Source: Takakia lepidozioides
Lineage: Eukaryota > Streptophyta > Takakiopsida > Takakiales > Takakiaceae
Length of the DNA stretch: 64,000 nucleotides
Assembly (NCBI GenBank): GCA_030704615.1
Contig: CM060732.1
Span: 40,901,053-40,965,052 of the forward strand
Direction of reading: 5' to 3'
Shown here: piece after piece, positions 23,059 through 34,431 of the stretch
Position numbering within the stretch: the stretch's first letter is position 1
Layout: every line of letters begins with the position of its first letter
Program-made: the position numbers and the translations under genes
The notes under the pieces: model-generated
Told to the model about the DNA's origin: nothing
The model's input: only the letters and a program-made list of their open reading frames with translations
Database searches by the model: none

Positions 23059-23254
23059 GCGAGAGCCGACAGGCATGGCGGGGTCAAACAGCAGGTACAC
23101 ATGATCTCATTCATTCCTTGATAACTCACTTCTGCTCTCATGCAATACACCACCAACCATTGGTGCTCTGCTCTCATTTTATTTATAACATGTCTTTATT
23201 TTTATAACTCTTAAGGCATCCATCCTTCATTCTTTTTAAATTAAATTTATTATT

Positions 23255-23258
<4 letters not shown>

Positions 23259-23288
<30 letters not shown>

Positions 23289-23289
23289 A
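23259..23289. repeat. (TA)n microsatellite
   Basis: About 15 TA dinucleotides. Confidence 0.95.
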
Positions 23290-24165
23290 CTGAAGTTGAG
23301 CACTCAGCAGCTCAAGTTGACAACTTTAGCTTTTTGTTAAGAAAAAAGATGTAAAATATTTTTGCTTGAATTATATTTTGGACCTGGGTCCCTTTTTCTT
23401 TAAATTAAAATTTAATTTTTTAATAATAATAAAAAACCTTAAGTTGAGCACTTAGCAGCTCAAGTTGTGCACTCAGCGGCTCAAGTTGATAACTTCAGTT
23501 TTTTGTTAAGTTTATGATGTGTACCGGTACTCCAAAGAGGCTTCTATCAATCGGGACGGCCTTTAAACTATTTGGCAAATAGAACTAAATGTGGTTCGAG
23601 GTCGCTTGCAGGTTCAAAAGCCTAGACATGGGATGTCGGATATGCAGGACGATTCTAGCACTTATCATGGCAATGGTGGTGAAGTCAAGGGTGACTCGGA
23701 TTTTCAGCCCATCGGAGCATCAAGATTAGGATCTTCTTCGTCCCGTCGTCGAAGCAGCAGAAGGAATTGAAGCAAACAACTTTAGGCATCCAACAACACA
23801 TTTTTATGGACATGTTTACATTTCTGTAGTGAAATAATACTCGTGTGTTCCATGTCACTCTGAGTATTTGTATTGGTGTCTTGGGAAATAAAAGATGTTG
23901 CCCATATATATACCACCCAAAATATCGGTCAAGACATCGTCACTTGCTCATGTTTATGTTCGGTCTTTTGCTTCTATAATGAGAAACAATTGTGTCAATG
24001 CTTCCAACTCTGCAGAAAATTATTGGTTATCGGTTGTCGGTTCTCATGGCTGTCGCATCGAATTGTTTTTTTGTTGAAAACAGAGCGACCGCACTTTCAA
24101 ATATTTTATTATATTGAAAGAAGTGGCGGAGCCTTGTAATTATATTATTATTTAAATGAATCAAT
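23290..24165. other. No recognisable gene
   Basis: Contains a repeated phrase (GTTGAGCAC..AGCAGCTCAAGTTG) at 23295, 23443 and 23463. Short open frames are without motifs. Confidence 0.35.
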
Positions 24166-24169
24166 AGCC

Positions 24170-24725
24170 AGTGGCCGTCGCTTCATTTAATTTGTTTTTA
24201 AAAATGAAGCGGTCATTTTTATTTTTATTTTTTTGTAATTGTAGCGGCCGTTACTGGCGGTTGCTTTTATGTTATTTTTCTGTAAATGCAGCGACCGCCA
24301 CCGCCATTACTGGCGGTCGCTTTTATTCTTTATTTTTTGTAAATGCAGCGACCGCCATTACTGGCGACAGGTTTTTTTTTTTTTTTTTGGTGTAAATGCA
24401 GCGACAGCAAATAACGCCATTACTGGCGGTCATTTTAATTTTTAATTTTTATAAATGCAGCAACTGCCATTACTGGCGGTCGCTTTTATTTGTTATTTTT
24501 CTAAACGGAGCAACCACCATTACTGGTTGTCGTTTTTATTTGTTATTTTTCTAAATGCAGCGACCGCCATTACTGGCGGCCATTTTAATTTGTTATTTTT
24601 TGTAAATGCAGCGACCGCCAGTAACGGCGGTCACTTTTAATTTTTAATTTTTATAAATGCAGCAACCGCCATTACTGGCGGTCGCTTTTATTTGTTTTTG
24701 GAAATGGAGCGATCGCCAAGGTAAC
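24170..24725. repeat. Palindromic minisatellite array, GCGACCGCCA...TGGCGGTCGC type
   Basis: About nine degenerate units of 50-60 bases. Each has a hairpin with arms GCGACCGCCA and TGGCGGTCGC around a TTAC loop, separated by AT-rich TTTTATTTGTTATTTTT spacers. Related hairpins recur at 27540-27990 and 32130-32990. Confidence 0.85.
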
Positions 24726-25188
24726 GGTCTCTTCTAGAAGGTGTACCTTGCACGTGGCCGGGGGGGGGAGGGGGATATAAGTCAAAGGAGGCTAATTCTC
24801 TTCTCACTTCCTCTCCATACAACTTCTGTGTGCGTGACATGTAACTATTCCACGACACGTAGTCACGGGGATAATGAGGCCAATGGCTGGGTGGGGGGTA
24901 TTTTCTACCGCGATTTCTGTGAAGTCATTGCAGAGTACTCCTATAGGTCCTCTTCTGGCTTCCAGGATCATTTCATTCTATAAAATTAGCTTTTAAGAAT
25001 TATTTTGGCACTTATTCAAACCCATTTCGGGTTAAGGGTTTAGGATCAATAATATTTTCTCTCTCTCAAGATCGTCATGTGTTTACCTGTCTTTTAGTTC
25101 TTAGCCATTTATACATTTGGTTTAGTAGTGTTTAACTGTCCGTTATTTATTAGTAAACCTCGTTTAGGGTTGCTCTAATTGTTACAAA
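24726..25188. other. No recognisable gene
   Basis: Contains a G run near 24762 and AT-rich DNA. It could be a 5' flank for the short ORF that follows. Confidence 0.3.
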
Positions 25189-25332
25189 ATGACAGAGGGC
25201 CACGACGATGAGCATCATGGAAGAGATGACCCCTATGAACATGAACCACCCCCTAAGAAAATCAAAAGGTCAAGGCATGACTTGAATTGGGAACTATATG
25301 ATAACCTTAGCATACTAGCAGAAGAGGACTGA
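25189..25332 (+). CDS. Short charged open frame, uncertain
   Basis: An ATG-initiated frame of 47 codons. It starts with an acidic/His-rich stretch, then a basic cluster PPPKKIKRSRH that resembles a nuclear localisation signal, then LNWELYDNLSILAEED. After the TGA the same frame continues as EDFPEEFR before a GT. It may be the first exon of a gene with a premature stop. No family is recognised. Confidence 0.25.
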   Translation: MTEGHDDEHHGRDDPYEHEPPPKKIKRSRHDLNWELYDNLSILAEED

Positions 25333-25990
25333 GAGGATTTTCCAGAAGAGTTCAGGTGACTGTCAATGACGAGGGCATGACTGAACACAAACAAGAGATC
25401 AGACTTAGAGGTACAAAACTGGACAAGAAGTCAAGGTCGGGACTTTATTTTGAATTGCAAGTGGACATGGTTTCGCTGCACAAAATACGTGAAAATGCAT
25501 CATATAAACCGTTTGTGGCCTTTGGAAAAACATGCGGTGCAAACGAAGCAAAATTGCTTGGAATTCGCTTCCTGCATGAACGATCATTTTCGGCATAGGG
25601 CACGTGAGGCCCCTCTTCGGCCAGAACATCCCAATTTTGTGAAATTTCGCTGTTCAATTGTTGCCTTACATCTTTGCGGTAAGATTTGTTGCTTGTCTGC
25701 TCAGGTCCAATATGTTGGGGTACGGGACGCCCATCTTCACTTCCTTCAGCCATTTTGCGGGGAATGTCATGCGTTCTTGTATTCACAACCTTTCAATACT
25801 GGCCTGCAAATCGCCCTATACAGAACCAAAACAATACTTTGTGGTGATTATTTGTGACTACCACCACCATGATCATACTTACAAAATATATTTACATATG
25901 TAATAGCTATGTCGACACTCAGGAGGCTCGACCTATTTGTCTTCCCTTTTCACTACTTGCATCTTTTCAGCTACACGACACAACATTTGA
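25333..25990. other. Overlapping open frames without a clear gene
   Basis: Open frames on both strands (25356-25598 and 25450-25857 plus, 25445-25786 minus) overlap and none shows a known motif. It may be exonic debris linked to the frame at 25189 or to the hAT element. Confidence 0.3.
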
Positions 25991-25997
25991 AAAATAG

Positions 25998-27330
25998 TTA
26001 AGAGTCCTGCAACGTCCGTACGTGGACTTCCCATTGTGGGTCAATAACAGTGTGCTCAAGCGCGGACCTCACAGTCACCAACCTGTCCACCATCAGGAAG
26101 TTGGTGGCAAACCGAGTTTCTCCTGGATTCTTTAGGCTGTATTTTGGTTCGTGCCTCCTGTATATTGTCAAAAACATGTGGTGGTTTTGGATGAATTTCA
26201 CAACAGACTTGGCATGCTTCACAAGGTCTTTCACCCATTGCTCTTTTCCCCAATCTTCTAACAGTAGGTCGAGGATATGAGCACAACATCCTTGAAAATA
26301 CATGTGAGGGTACTGAGCCAAAAGTAACTGGGCCATATTTCTCATATTCGAGGTATTGTCCGTACAAATTTGCACATTTTTCTCCGGTCCAACAGAATCA
26401 ATGGCTTTCAATAGCACCAAAAACTGGTAACGTGCATGTTTCCATTCCCCGGTTGTGTCAATAGCTCCTATAAATTGTTCTCCCGCTGGACATACGAACA
26501 TGATGTTGAGTAATGGTCGGTTTGTGAGTGAGCTCCAACCATCGACACATAATGTACTTCCATATTTTCGCAATGAATCCTCGGTTCGATCTGTTATTCG
26601 TTTTGAAAGGTCAGTCATGGCCTCTTCCAACAATTCCGTACGTAGAGCATTGTAAGGAGGTGGTGTGTACGTGCATTTTGACTCCGAAGTTGTTCTCACA
26701 GCTGAAACAAACGATGGGAACCGTGCCACGTTGAATGGTATGTTGGCCTCATAGAAAAACGTTGCTCACTTCTTATCTAACGCCCTCTTTGCTGTCACGT
26801 TCAATCTCTCCGAAATGAATTGTTGTCATAGGATTGTACTTCTTTGAGATCCTCTTGTATCTTGTGGTGTGATTGCACTCGACCCCCCTGTCCCAATGTA
26901 CCAGATACCTCGCAAGAGTCCCCTTGCGTACAACTGAATGGTGCTTCCGGACGCAAACGTGTTGCTTCTGCATGAGGGGGATTAATCTCCTGACCTCAAT
27001 TTGGTGTGTTGTCTTTTGCGTGGTTCCCTTCCTCCAATGGCTCCGAAACAACCCCTCCATATTGCGCGAAATGAGCTTTCACCCGCATGGATGCTTTTGA
27101 GCATAAACCCACCCCAGGGTCTCGACCATTACAATCCCTGTACCCCAAATGAGCCAGCATCCGATCTTTGCGATAATCCAATTTATTCCAACAAAGCTTG
27201 CACTCAACACAATCCCTTTTTTGTGGAATTCTTATGTACCAAGGGGTCCGCTCATTTTTCATTTTGTAGAGGGATCCTACGGTAATAATAAAGAAAAAGA
27301 ATGGTGGATCCAAGAGTGGATCACACACTT
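25998..27330 (-). pseudogene. hAT-type transposase (BED, DUF659), decayed
   Basis: Reading on minus, the N-terminal piece (27330-26996) has CVECKLCWNKLDYRKDRMLAHL, a BED-like zinc finger of hAT transposases. The middle (27000-26770) is shifted and broken. The best piece (26765-25998) has PFNVARFPSFVSAVR, then a DUF659 segment LCVDGWSSLTNRPLLNI, QICTDNTSNMRNMAQLL and FQGCCAHILDLLLEDWGK, then ETRFATNFLM of the hAT core. The frame is open upstream of the ATG at 26729, so that ATG is not the start. The C-terminal dimerisation region is missing. hAT transposases move by cut and paste. This copy is inactive; the element ends were not located. Confidence 0.8.
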
Positions 27331-27529
27331 TAAGTGATCATGTGCGGTGTATGCCAACAGAATGGCATGAACAGGAAAGACCTCTCTTGTAGCCTCCTCT
27401 TGCACACCACTCTCATACAAAGAACGGTGTACGTCCCAGCTCACAAAAGTGGATGCCACAAGTGAAGTAAGAAGGTGTCTCCACGAAGAGCTTATATATT
27501 GTCCCAGCCTCCAGGCGACAGTTGCCACA

Positions 27530-28000
27530 CACTTGGGCGACCGCCAAGTACTCCCAACGGTGTCTGCCGACCCCCACCCCCTCCCCGCAAGGCCACCGGC
27601 GGAAGGCAGAAGCCCCGCCCCCCCTGGCGACCGTCTATGACGGTCGCCCAACCCGCCACAAACCCCGTGCGGGCGACCGAACCGGGCCTGGGCGCCCAAG
27701 CCCTAGCCCCAACACACCCCCCTCCCCTCTCGCCCTGGGCGAAAGCATCGCCAGGCGACCGGTGGGGGCGGTTGCCCCACTCGCAAGCCAACCGATCGCA
27801 AATACAGGCGGCGACCACCCATAGTAGTCGCCCGGCCGGGCACCTCGCCTCACCCCCCTCCTGCTAGGTGACCACCAATACGGTCACCCTGGACAACAAA
27901 AAGAGAAAAAAATTCGGGACCGCCAGCATTGGCGGTCCCAAGAACAAGCGGTCGTCCGCCACACCTCCCCGTTCGCCGAAAGAAACAACGACCGTATTTT
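27530..28000. repeat. GC-rich palindromic array, same hairpin family as 24.2 kb
   Basis: Contains GACCGTCTATGACGGTCGCC and GGACCGCCAGCATTGGCGGTCC, plus several GGGCGACCG and GGTCGCC words. Long open frames on both strands here are by-products of high GC content and the arrays; none has a domain. Confidence 0.75.
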
Positions 28001-28067
28001 TGTTTTGTTTTGTTTTTTTATCAAACTTGGTATCTGCGGTCTGGATTTTCTATTAAGAAATTGAAAC

Positions 28068-28129
28068 GGGTTTAGGGTTTAGGGTTTCTAGGGTTTAGAG
28101 TTTGGGGTTAACCGTGTACCCTAAACCCT
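28068..28129. repeat. Short interstitial telomere-like repeats
   Basis: Runs of GGGTTTAGGGTTTAGGGTTT with decayed copies, followed by ACCCTAAACCC in the opposite sense. This is the plant-type TTTAGGG unit. Confidence 0.8.
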
Positions 28130-29160
28130 TTCAACCAATTTTCATAGACCTGATAATTGACAGGTACTCTGAGAAGGTATGTCTATGTCCAACACACTCG
28201 CAAAAATTGAAAGCAATCCAAAATCATTTGAACATCGAACGATGGGTTCACCCTTTGAATCAATTTTGATTGATCTGATACTTGAGAGGAGCCTGTGACA
28301 ATGTATTGTAGGGTAAAAACGCGGGGACTTGTGTTTTCTTTTCGGACATGGATTTGGTCGGGATACTTGTCGGGTGACGAGGGCTGGATGAATGGCCAGG
28401 AGATGAAGGTGCGAGGAACAGTTCATCTGAACTAAATCAATGAATGACCAACGAAGTAAAGGGGCAGAAATTTGTTCATTGGATAGATTCATGGGGAGTG
28501 ATGGATGGAGAAGGGATCAGCTGGCAAAATTGGATGAACTGGTAAGTTCATCCAACTAGTGACGAACTGGTAGTTGACAGATTATTATAACAGAACAACA
28601 GCTAAACTAAGGCATTTGTCGTATGCATGTAGCTTGAAAGGGGACGTAATACCCAAGTTTGCATTAAGACCTTAGAGAGAAATTCACGTGACACCAACAT
28701 GGCAAATTTATGAAGTAGGCAGCGCACCGTCCGGTGGCTGAAGGGGATTTAGGAGTGAAGGATGGAGGAAGAAAGACCTTTTTGGCATGACTGAAAGTAG
28801 GAAGAGCGTGAGATGGAGAACACAGAGGTGGTATGAAGGTGGTATTGGCAGTAAAATGGAATGAGATGTTGGTGTTATGCATGCTCTTGTAGACTGAAAG
28901 TGGAAGCATTGTAAATTATGAGTCATGTTTTATTTTCAGTGATGAGTGTTGCTCAAGAATGAGAGTGGTATATAGTCTGAAAACGAGTGCATGAAGGAGT
29001 CCTCTTTGTCGTGAACTTGTAAGAACTTCATACGGCAAGCACCAAGTATCATGCAGTCCAATCTGTTGGGGCAGATTGACAATGCAGCCATGAGAACTGG
29101 GATGTAACGATCAGATCAGGAAAGTGGAACGTGCGAAAACACAGATCAGATGAACCATGA
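28130..29160. other. No recognisable gene
   Basis: Only short frames without motifs (for example 28142-28492 minus, 28664-28909 minus). Confidence 0.35.
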
Positions 29161-29164
29161 ATTG

Positions 29165-29790
29165 ACATGTCGCAAAAGGTGGTGGGAAATAAGATGTCGT
29201 TGATGACACCTTAATCCCTCCAACCTGCACACGCACCGCCGTGAAAGTTTGTTCAGGTGGTGGGAATTAAGATGTCGTTGACAACATCTTAATCCCCCCG
29301 ACCTGCACACGCACCGCCTTGAAAATTTTGTTGAGGTTGTTGGGATTAAGATGTCGTTGACGACACCTTAATCCCCCCTATACACGCACCGCTTTGAAAG
29401 TGTTTTTGGATTCATATTTTTTTGGTTTTTCATGAATTGTCATATCGCAACATGTGGTGGGAATTAAGATGTCGTTGACAACACCTTAATCGCCTCGACT
29501 TGCACACGCACTGCCTTCAAAGTTTTGTTAGATTTTTGTTTTTTCCATTTTTGGGCCTTAATCTGAAAAGACATGTGGCAACAGCTGGTGGGATTTAAGA
29601 TATCGTTGACGACACCTTAATCCCCGCGACCTGCACACGTGTCGACTTGAAAGTTTTGTTGGATTCAAATTTTTTGGGTTTTTGGGATTTTCCATGAAAT
29701 GTTTGTGGCAACAGGAGGTGGGAATTAAGATGTCATTGACAACACCTTAACCCTCCCCCACCTGGACACACACCGCCTTCAAAGTTTTTT
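29165..29790. repeat. Palindromic array, GGGAATTAAGATGTCGTTGAC type
   Basis: Six units at about 29185, 29260, 29338, 29458, 29588 and 29715. Each holds a hairpin whose arms are GGGAATTAAGATGTCGT and ACGACACCTTAATCCCC around a GTTGAC centre, followed by CCTGCACACGCACCGCCTTGA. Spacer length varies from about 35 to 85 bases. Confidence 0.85.
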
Positions 29791-30199
29791 TGGACTCAAA
29801 TTTTTGGGTTCATTGTTTTTGGAGAAATTTTTTTGCGATTTTGTTTTGTCCTCCACTTCTCATGTTCTATCCTCTTCCCTCCTCTACAGCCCCACCCCCA
29901 TCAGAAGAGTCCATAGGTAACTCAAATTTACTCATGTATATAATTGCCTTGTAACTTCAGCAGTTTCTTTCAAGTTCCCTCAAAGTAAGTATTGTCATGA
30001 TCAACCGATAAATCTGAATTCAGGACACACTCGAGATGCAATTGCCCCACGTGAAACAAAAATGAAGTCATGGTTCATCCATTTCGCTCATTTCTCATCC
30101 ACAAACCATCCACCATTCATCCTTTCCACTTTTCATTCATCCTGAAACCATTCATCCGGCGGCTTTTTCATCGCACATTCGTACCGTACGGTCGTCATG
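29791..30199. other. No recognisable gene
   Basis: Contains many CATTCATCC / CCATTCATCC words near 30075-30160. Nothing assignable. Confidence 0.35.
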
Positions 30200-30383
30200 G
30201 AGCTTGGATTGTCCCGTCGGATGGGGTGTGCATGCGTCCGTGCATTGTAATTTTTGTCCACGGCAATAGGCTCTCTTCTTCCCTCGGTTGTAGGCTCCCA
30301 TTCACTAATCTGCTCACGCTTAAAAGATTCTGCTCACGTTTTCCACTTTAAGCGTGAGCTGCTCACACGGTAGCTACCCTCCT
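30200..30383 (+). mobile_element. Right-end fragment of a second MULE copy
   Basis: Matches 18780-18983: TTTTGTCCACGGCAATAGGC, then CTCACGCTT and GCGTGAGCTGCTCAC words, ending GGTAGCTACCCTCC. Only the last 180 bases are recognisable. The edge at 30383 abuts a PPR coding sequence on the minus strand, so the element inserted there or recombined with it. Confidence 0.65.
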
Positions 30384-30385
30384 CC

Positions 30386-30780
30386 CCTTAACATACATGT
30401 TGACAAGGGTGTTGAGTAGAAAATCGTTCGGCGTGAATCCATTTTGGACAATGTGAGTGTGCACCTGCTTTCCAGCTTCCAGACCTTTCATCTTGATGCA
30501 CTTATGCAAGAGACACACATATGTATCTACATCTGCTGAAATGCCTCCTTGGTTTAAAGTCTATAGAACCTCTTTCAGTCTGGCTGCCTCATAAAGCATC
30601 TTCACATGCCCATAAGTGCCAGAAGAGGCATTGTGGACTCCATCTCTTGATCCTCTTCCAGAAGCTGTGGTCATGGTTGAGGTGCCTGATTTTATCAACT
30701 GTGCCGCTACAGTTGCCGCTTCCAGCTGACCATCTACCCATGGAGGTTTCTTGTAGCTATCCTTCCACAATGAACCATAG
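30386..30780 (-). pseudogene. PPR protein N-terminal part, truncated by a MULE end
   Basis: The minus frame reads ARLKEVL, a TAG stop at 30561-30563, then GGISADVDTYVCLLHKC, MKGLEAGKQVHTHIVQNGF and FLLNTLVNMYVK, all in one frame. This is the typical start of PLS-class PPR proteins (LKEAL..L, YA.LL..C, GKQVH..I, L.NTL..MY.KCG). These proteins bind organellar RNA. The coding sequence stops exactly where the MULE end begins (30383). The stop codon is consistent with a CAG-to-TAG change. A DYW domain remnant of the same broad class lies at 5678-5997, but nothing links the two. Confidence 0.7.
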
Positions 30781-32125
30781 GTAATCTGGAGCTTGAAATC
30801 TGACCCTCTTGGACAGGTGCAATCAATGTGCAGTGGTTTATGAAGTCGTTGAGTCGACTACATATTCACTTTAATGAATAAATATCTTTATTTCATTAAT
30901 CAAATTAGGAATGAAAATTTCTAGTCGCATGTGCAGTAATTAGAACCACTTGTATTTCCGTTTTTTTTAATTTTATGTATTTACGCAATTAATTAAATAG
31001 CCCGGATTTTTGCTACGACTCCAGTCGTTGACCCCACTTCAGTCCGCCGTATGAAATGCCCCCGTGGGCCCACATTGTCCGTTTCGACTCTCCAGTAGTC
31101 CCGTTTACTACCAAGTGGTTCCCGGAGTGGTTGGTGGACACCCAGTCAATTCGAAAAATGTAATGAAACTACTCATACTATTCCATTAATCCTAGAGACA
31201 CAGCTTTCAGGTCTTGAATACCTTTATAAAGATTATTACATAAGTTGTCAGGTCTTTACAGTCTATGTATATACTTATTTTTCCTCTCTCTTTGATACTC
31301 CCTAGTCTAGAGCTTATCTTCTAGATCCATTGTATCTCTCTGGTTCTTTCTCTTTTTCTTTGCTTATAGCTCTTGAGTCTCATTTTCAACCTCCGTATCT
31401 CCTCGTGGCCAATGAGATCTCTTGAGTCTCTTTTTGCTTCGCTTCACATCTGAACCCCACCAGTCACACCCCTTATTAATGATATCTACAGTTATATGTC
31501 TTTACATATCTAATAAGGGATGAACACATTCATTCTCGTGACAGAAAAGATACGAATGCTTCTAGTGATTTGAAGATCAATGCGTGGTTCGGCCGCGATC
31601 ATATACTAGTCTTGACGAGCTCTCTGTATTATCATTACTCTCAAGGACTTGGGAGAAAGATCAGACAAAGTGGGTTGCCTTTTTTATCAAGCGCCAACGT
31701 GAGTGAGATTGGCTGGCACTGGGTGTCTACGAGACACAGTCGCACAAAGTGTCCTGGAGCTAATGAATCATTCAAATAACGAATCGAAGACTAAGTCCAG
31801 AAAGTCCTTTCGGAGCTGTACTGAGCCCAGAAGAGAAACATATTTGATTCCACAAAGTAAATATTTTGTTGCAAAATTTAGACTTTGCATTACATAATAA
31901 TATTGCGAATTTTAATACGCAAAGTGAAGCGAGTCTCATTGTCAAACATGCCAGCATCTGCAATAAGATCCTCCTCTTCATCAATCGTATTGTCTTTGAG
32001 TAAGATATCGCAATTGCCCAATTCTCACTGTCCATATTTTCAAGGAATTATATATATATATATAGTGAAATCACCACCACCAGCTCTGACAATTCCGACT
32101 TTTAAAATATCTCAACTGTAGCCAT
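30781..32125. other. No recognisable gene
   Basis: Intergenic, AT-rich. Short frames (31570-31779 plus and others) carry no motif. A short (TA)n run lies at 32051-32062. Confidence 0.35.
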
Positions 32126-32129
32126 GACG

Positions 32130-32990
32130 TTCCCAATTGTTTTTTCAAATAAGATCGGATTATTTTATTTATTTTATTCGTACTTTAAGTATAAAATCAA
32201 GTCTGTCAACGCTGACGGTCTTTTTTTTTATCTTTTTTTTTGTACAAAAATCGGGACCGCTAGCTCTGACGGTCTCGATTTTTAGTTTTTTTTTATTTTA
32301 TTGTGGAGGGGATCGTCAGCTTCTGGTAGTCCCGATTTTATTGAAAAAATTTAAAAAATTGGGACCGCCAACTTTGGCAGTCCTGATTTTAATAAAATAA
32401 AAATTAAGATTAATAGAAATGTCATATCTGGTGGCCCGATTTTAATTTAAAGAAATTTAAAAGATATTATGACCGTCATTTTTTGGGTGTCCAGATTTTA
32501 ATAAAAAAATATATATATATATATCGAAAATTTGGGACTGCCAGCTCTGGCGGTCTCAATTATTATCCAAAAGAGAAAGAGAATAATCAGGATCGCCAGC
32601 TTTGGCGGTCCCAATTTTATCCAAAATCCATTAAAAGAAATTTACAACATTTGGCTCTGGGTCCCCATTTTATTAAAATCGAAGACAAAACCTCCCCTCC
32701 GCGTCAATGGCTTCCCTCTTCCTCTAACTCCGCTCGGCAGAATGCAAAGCATCCCACACCCAGAGAGCTAAGGGGAAGAGTGAAAGTGAGAGCCAAGAAT
32801 GGCCTCCTTCCCCTTATATGGGCGACCGTTCAAAAGCGGTCACCCAAGCGCCTTCCGAAGATGTCCGCCACGTGGCGGCCACCAGCGCAATGTGGCGACC
32901 GCTGACGTGGCGGTCGCCCGGGCCGGCGGTCCATCCCGCCAAGTGACCGCTGACACACTGCAATGCTACAAGGTCAATCTCGATAATTGA
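32130..32990. repeat. Palindromic array, GGGACCGCCAGC..TGGCGGTCCC type
   Basis: About nine hairpin-like units between 32205 and 32620 with arms close to GGACCGCCA and TGGCGGTCC (loop GCTCT, ACTT or GCTT), separated by AT-rich spacers such as GATTTTAATAAAAT. From 32815 to 32960 GC-rich members of the same family follow (GCGACCGCTGACGTGGCGGTCGC). The arm sequence is shared with the arrays at 24.2 and 27.5 kb. Confidence 0.8.
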
Positions 32991-33059
32991 TCATTTCTTT
33001 TTACTCAATGTGGACGCCCCTGCTTGTCGATGCATATGTTGTTATGCTACTTAAGATTG

Positions 33060-33290
33060 AGCAGGGTTCTTTGTGGTCTTCTTGTCTGTTTTGGGCAGCT
33101 CTCAGAGCTCACCTTCTTTAACATTTGGAAAGCTCGCTGTACTTTTGTCTTTGCAGGAAAATTATTGGATGCTAGGTCTATTCTGCTTAAGACTCACTCA
33201 GACGTTGTGTCTGAGATTCGTAAGGCTTGGGTGGTCTTCGAGGAAGCATGCAGCCAGAGGAGAAGATCTCAGCTCTCACTGAATTTGACA
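33060..33290 (+). pseudogene. Possible LINE C-terminal remnant
   Basis: The plus frame encodes FFNIWKARCTFVFAGKLLDA and SDVVSEIRKAWVVFEEA. IWKARN-like motifs followed by an amphipathic helix are typical of the tail of plant L1-type polyproteins after the zinc knuckle. It is a short fragment, without RT motifs alongside. Confidence 0.45.
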
Positions 33291-34430
33291 GAATCTGTGC
33301 CAGAGAATCAGATTCAAGAGTCGTTGGTGCGATGACATCCCAGCAATTTGCTGCTAGCTCCCACAGTGCCAAGCGTTCTCCATATGAGGGCGATGAGCCT
33401 AAGGTTAACTGGAGACTCCGTACGTCAATTAGAAAGGGGAAATCAAAGACCCACCTTTCCTTCAATAAGTTCATTGGAAAATGACCGCACTTTGCTACCT
33501 TCCTTAGTTCTACTACATCATCCCCCCTTTTTTCCCTCTTATCTCGGCTCTTGGTTGCCTGAAGCAATGCCTTCCCTTATCAGCCTCCATGGCACTCCCT
33601 ACAGAAGTTATTTTTTCCTCTTGTACTCTTTGGACCTTTTTGTCCCCACTTTTTTATAAAGCCTCTTCAAACAAGCCGCAAACCGCCTATGGCTTTGTTC
33701 ATTGAAGCAACAATTTTGACAAGCTACCACGTGGTTTACACTTGAGAGTTTGTTTTAGACCAATCATACTCTTGACACGGTGTAAGGTTAGTTGACCATA
33801 GTTTCTCCATTGACTTCAACATGATGCAAAGTCTCTGCCCAAAAGGGACAAGCCAAAAAACAAAAAACAAAAAGAAGAAAAAGAAAAAACAAGAGGGCAC
33901 GGCTTGCATTCTGGGATTCTTCAGAGGAATAAATAAATAAAACCTCCGGTAAAACCTCTGTAGTGTTTGTATCTCAGGCATTCCGTGCATCAGTGTCGTG
34001 AGAACAAGAGAATCTTGTTGTGTGCACCTCCAATCCAACACACCAAGCTCGCTCTACATAAATCTTTGGAGATGCGATTGTGGGCGAGCTGCTGCACAAT
34101 GAATTGAGCTGCATTGCAACATTGCGTGCTGAGGATGAAAGGGCTGGGCTGTGGAGCTGAGGGCGGCATCTCCCTTTTCCATGAGACCAGGACGGAATCC
34201 CTTGCATATGGTGGCTATGGCGCCTTCAGGGATGCCATGCAAATGGGGTGACGACACGAAACACGTCGCGGTTTCCTTTCTTGAGGTCGCTGTGTTGTAT
34301 GTGTAGTATGCGCCGTAGGATCCAGGCTCGGAATTATGTTTTGCGCAATTCAGCAGAAACGAAGAAATTCAGGCAGAGAAGTTAGAAAGTGCACTGGATA
34401 GTTAGACAAGAAAGTCCGATAATTGGTATA
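33291..34430. other. No recognisable gene
   Basis: Short frames only. The stretch 34310-34430 could include an upstream exon of the OSB-like gene, since the open frame before 34462 reads toward it, but no domain is visible. Confidence 0.3.
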
Positions 34431-34431
34431 T

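Noticed and set aside
27449-27867. Pro-rich open frames on both strands near 27.5-27.9 kb
   Set aside because: High GC content and repeated GGGCGACC words make long frames by chance; no domain is seen.
28068-28129. True telomere
   Set aside because: Only a few TTTAGGG units, decayed and in both senses, with ordinary sequence on both sides.
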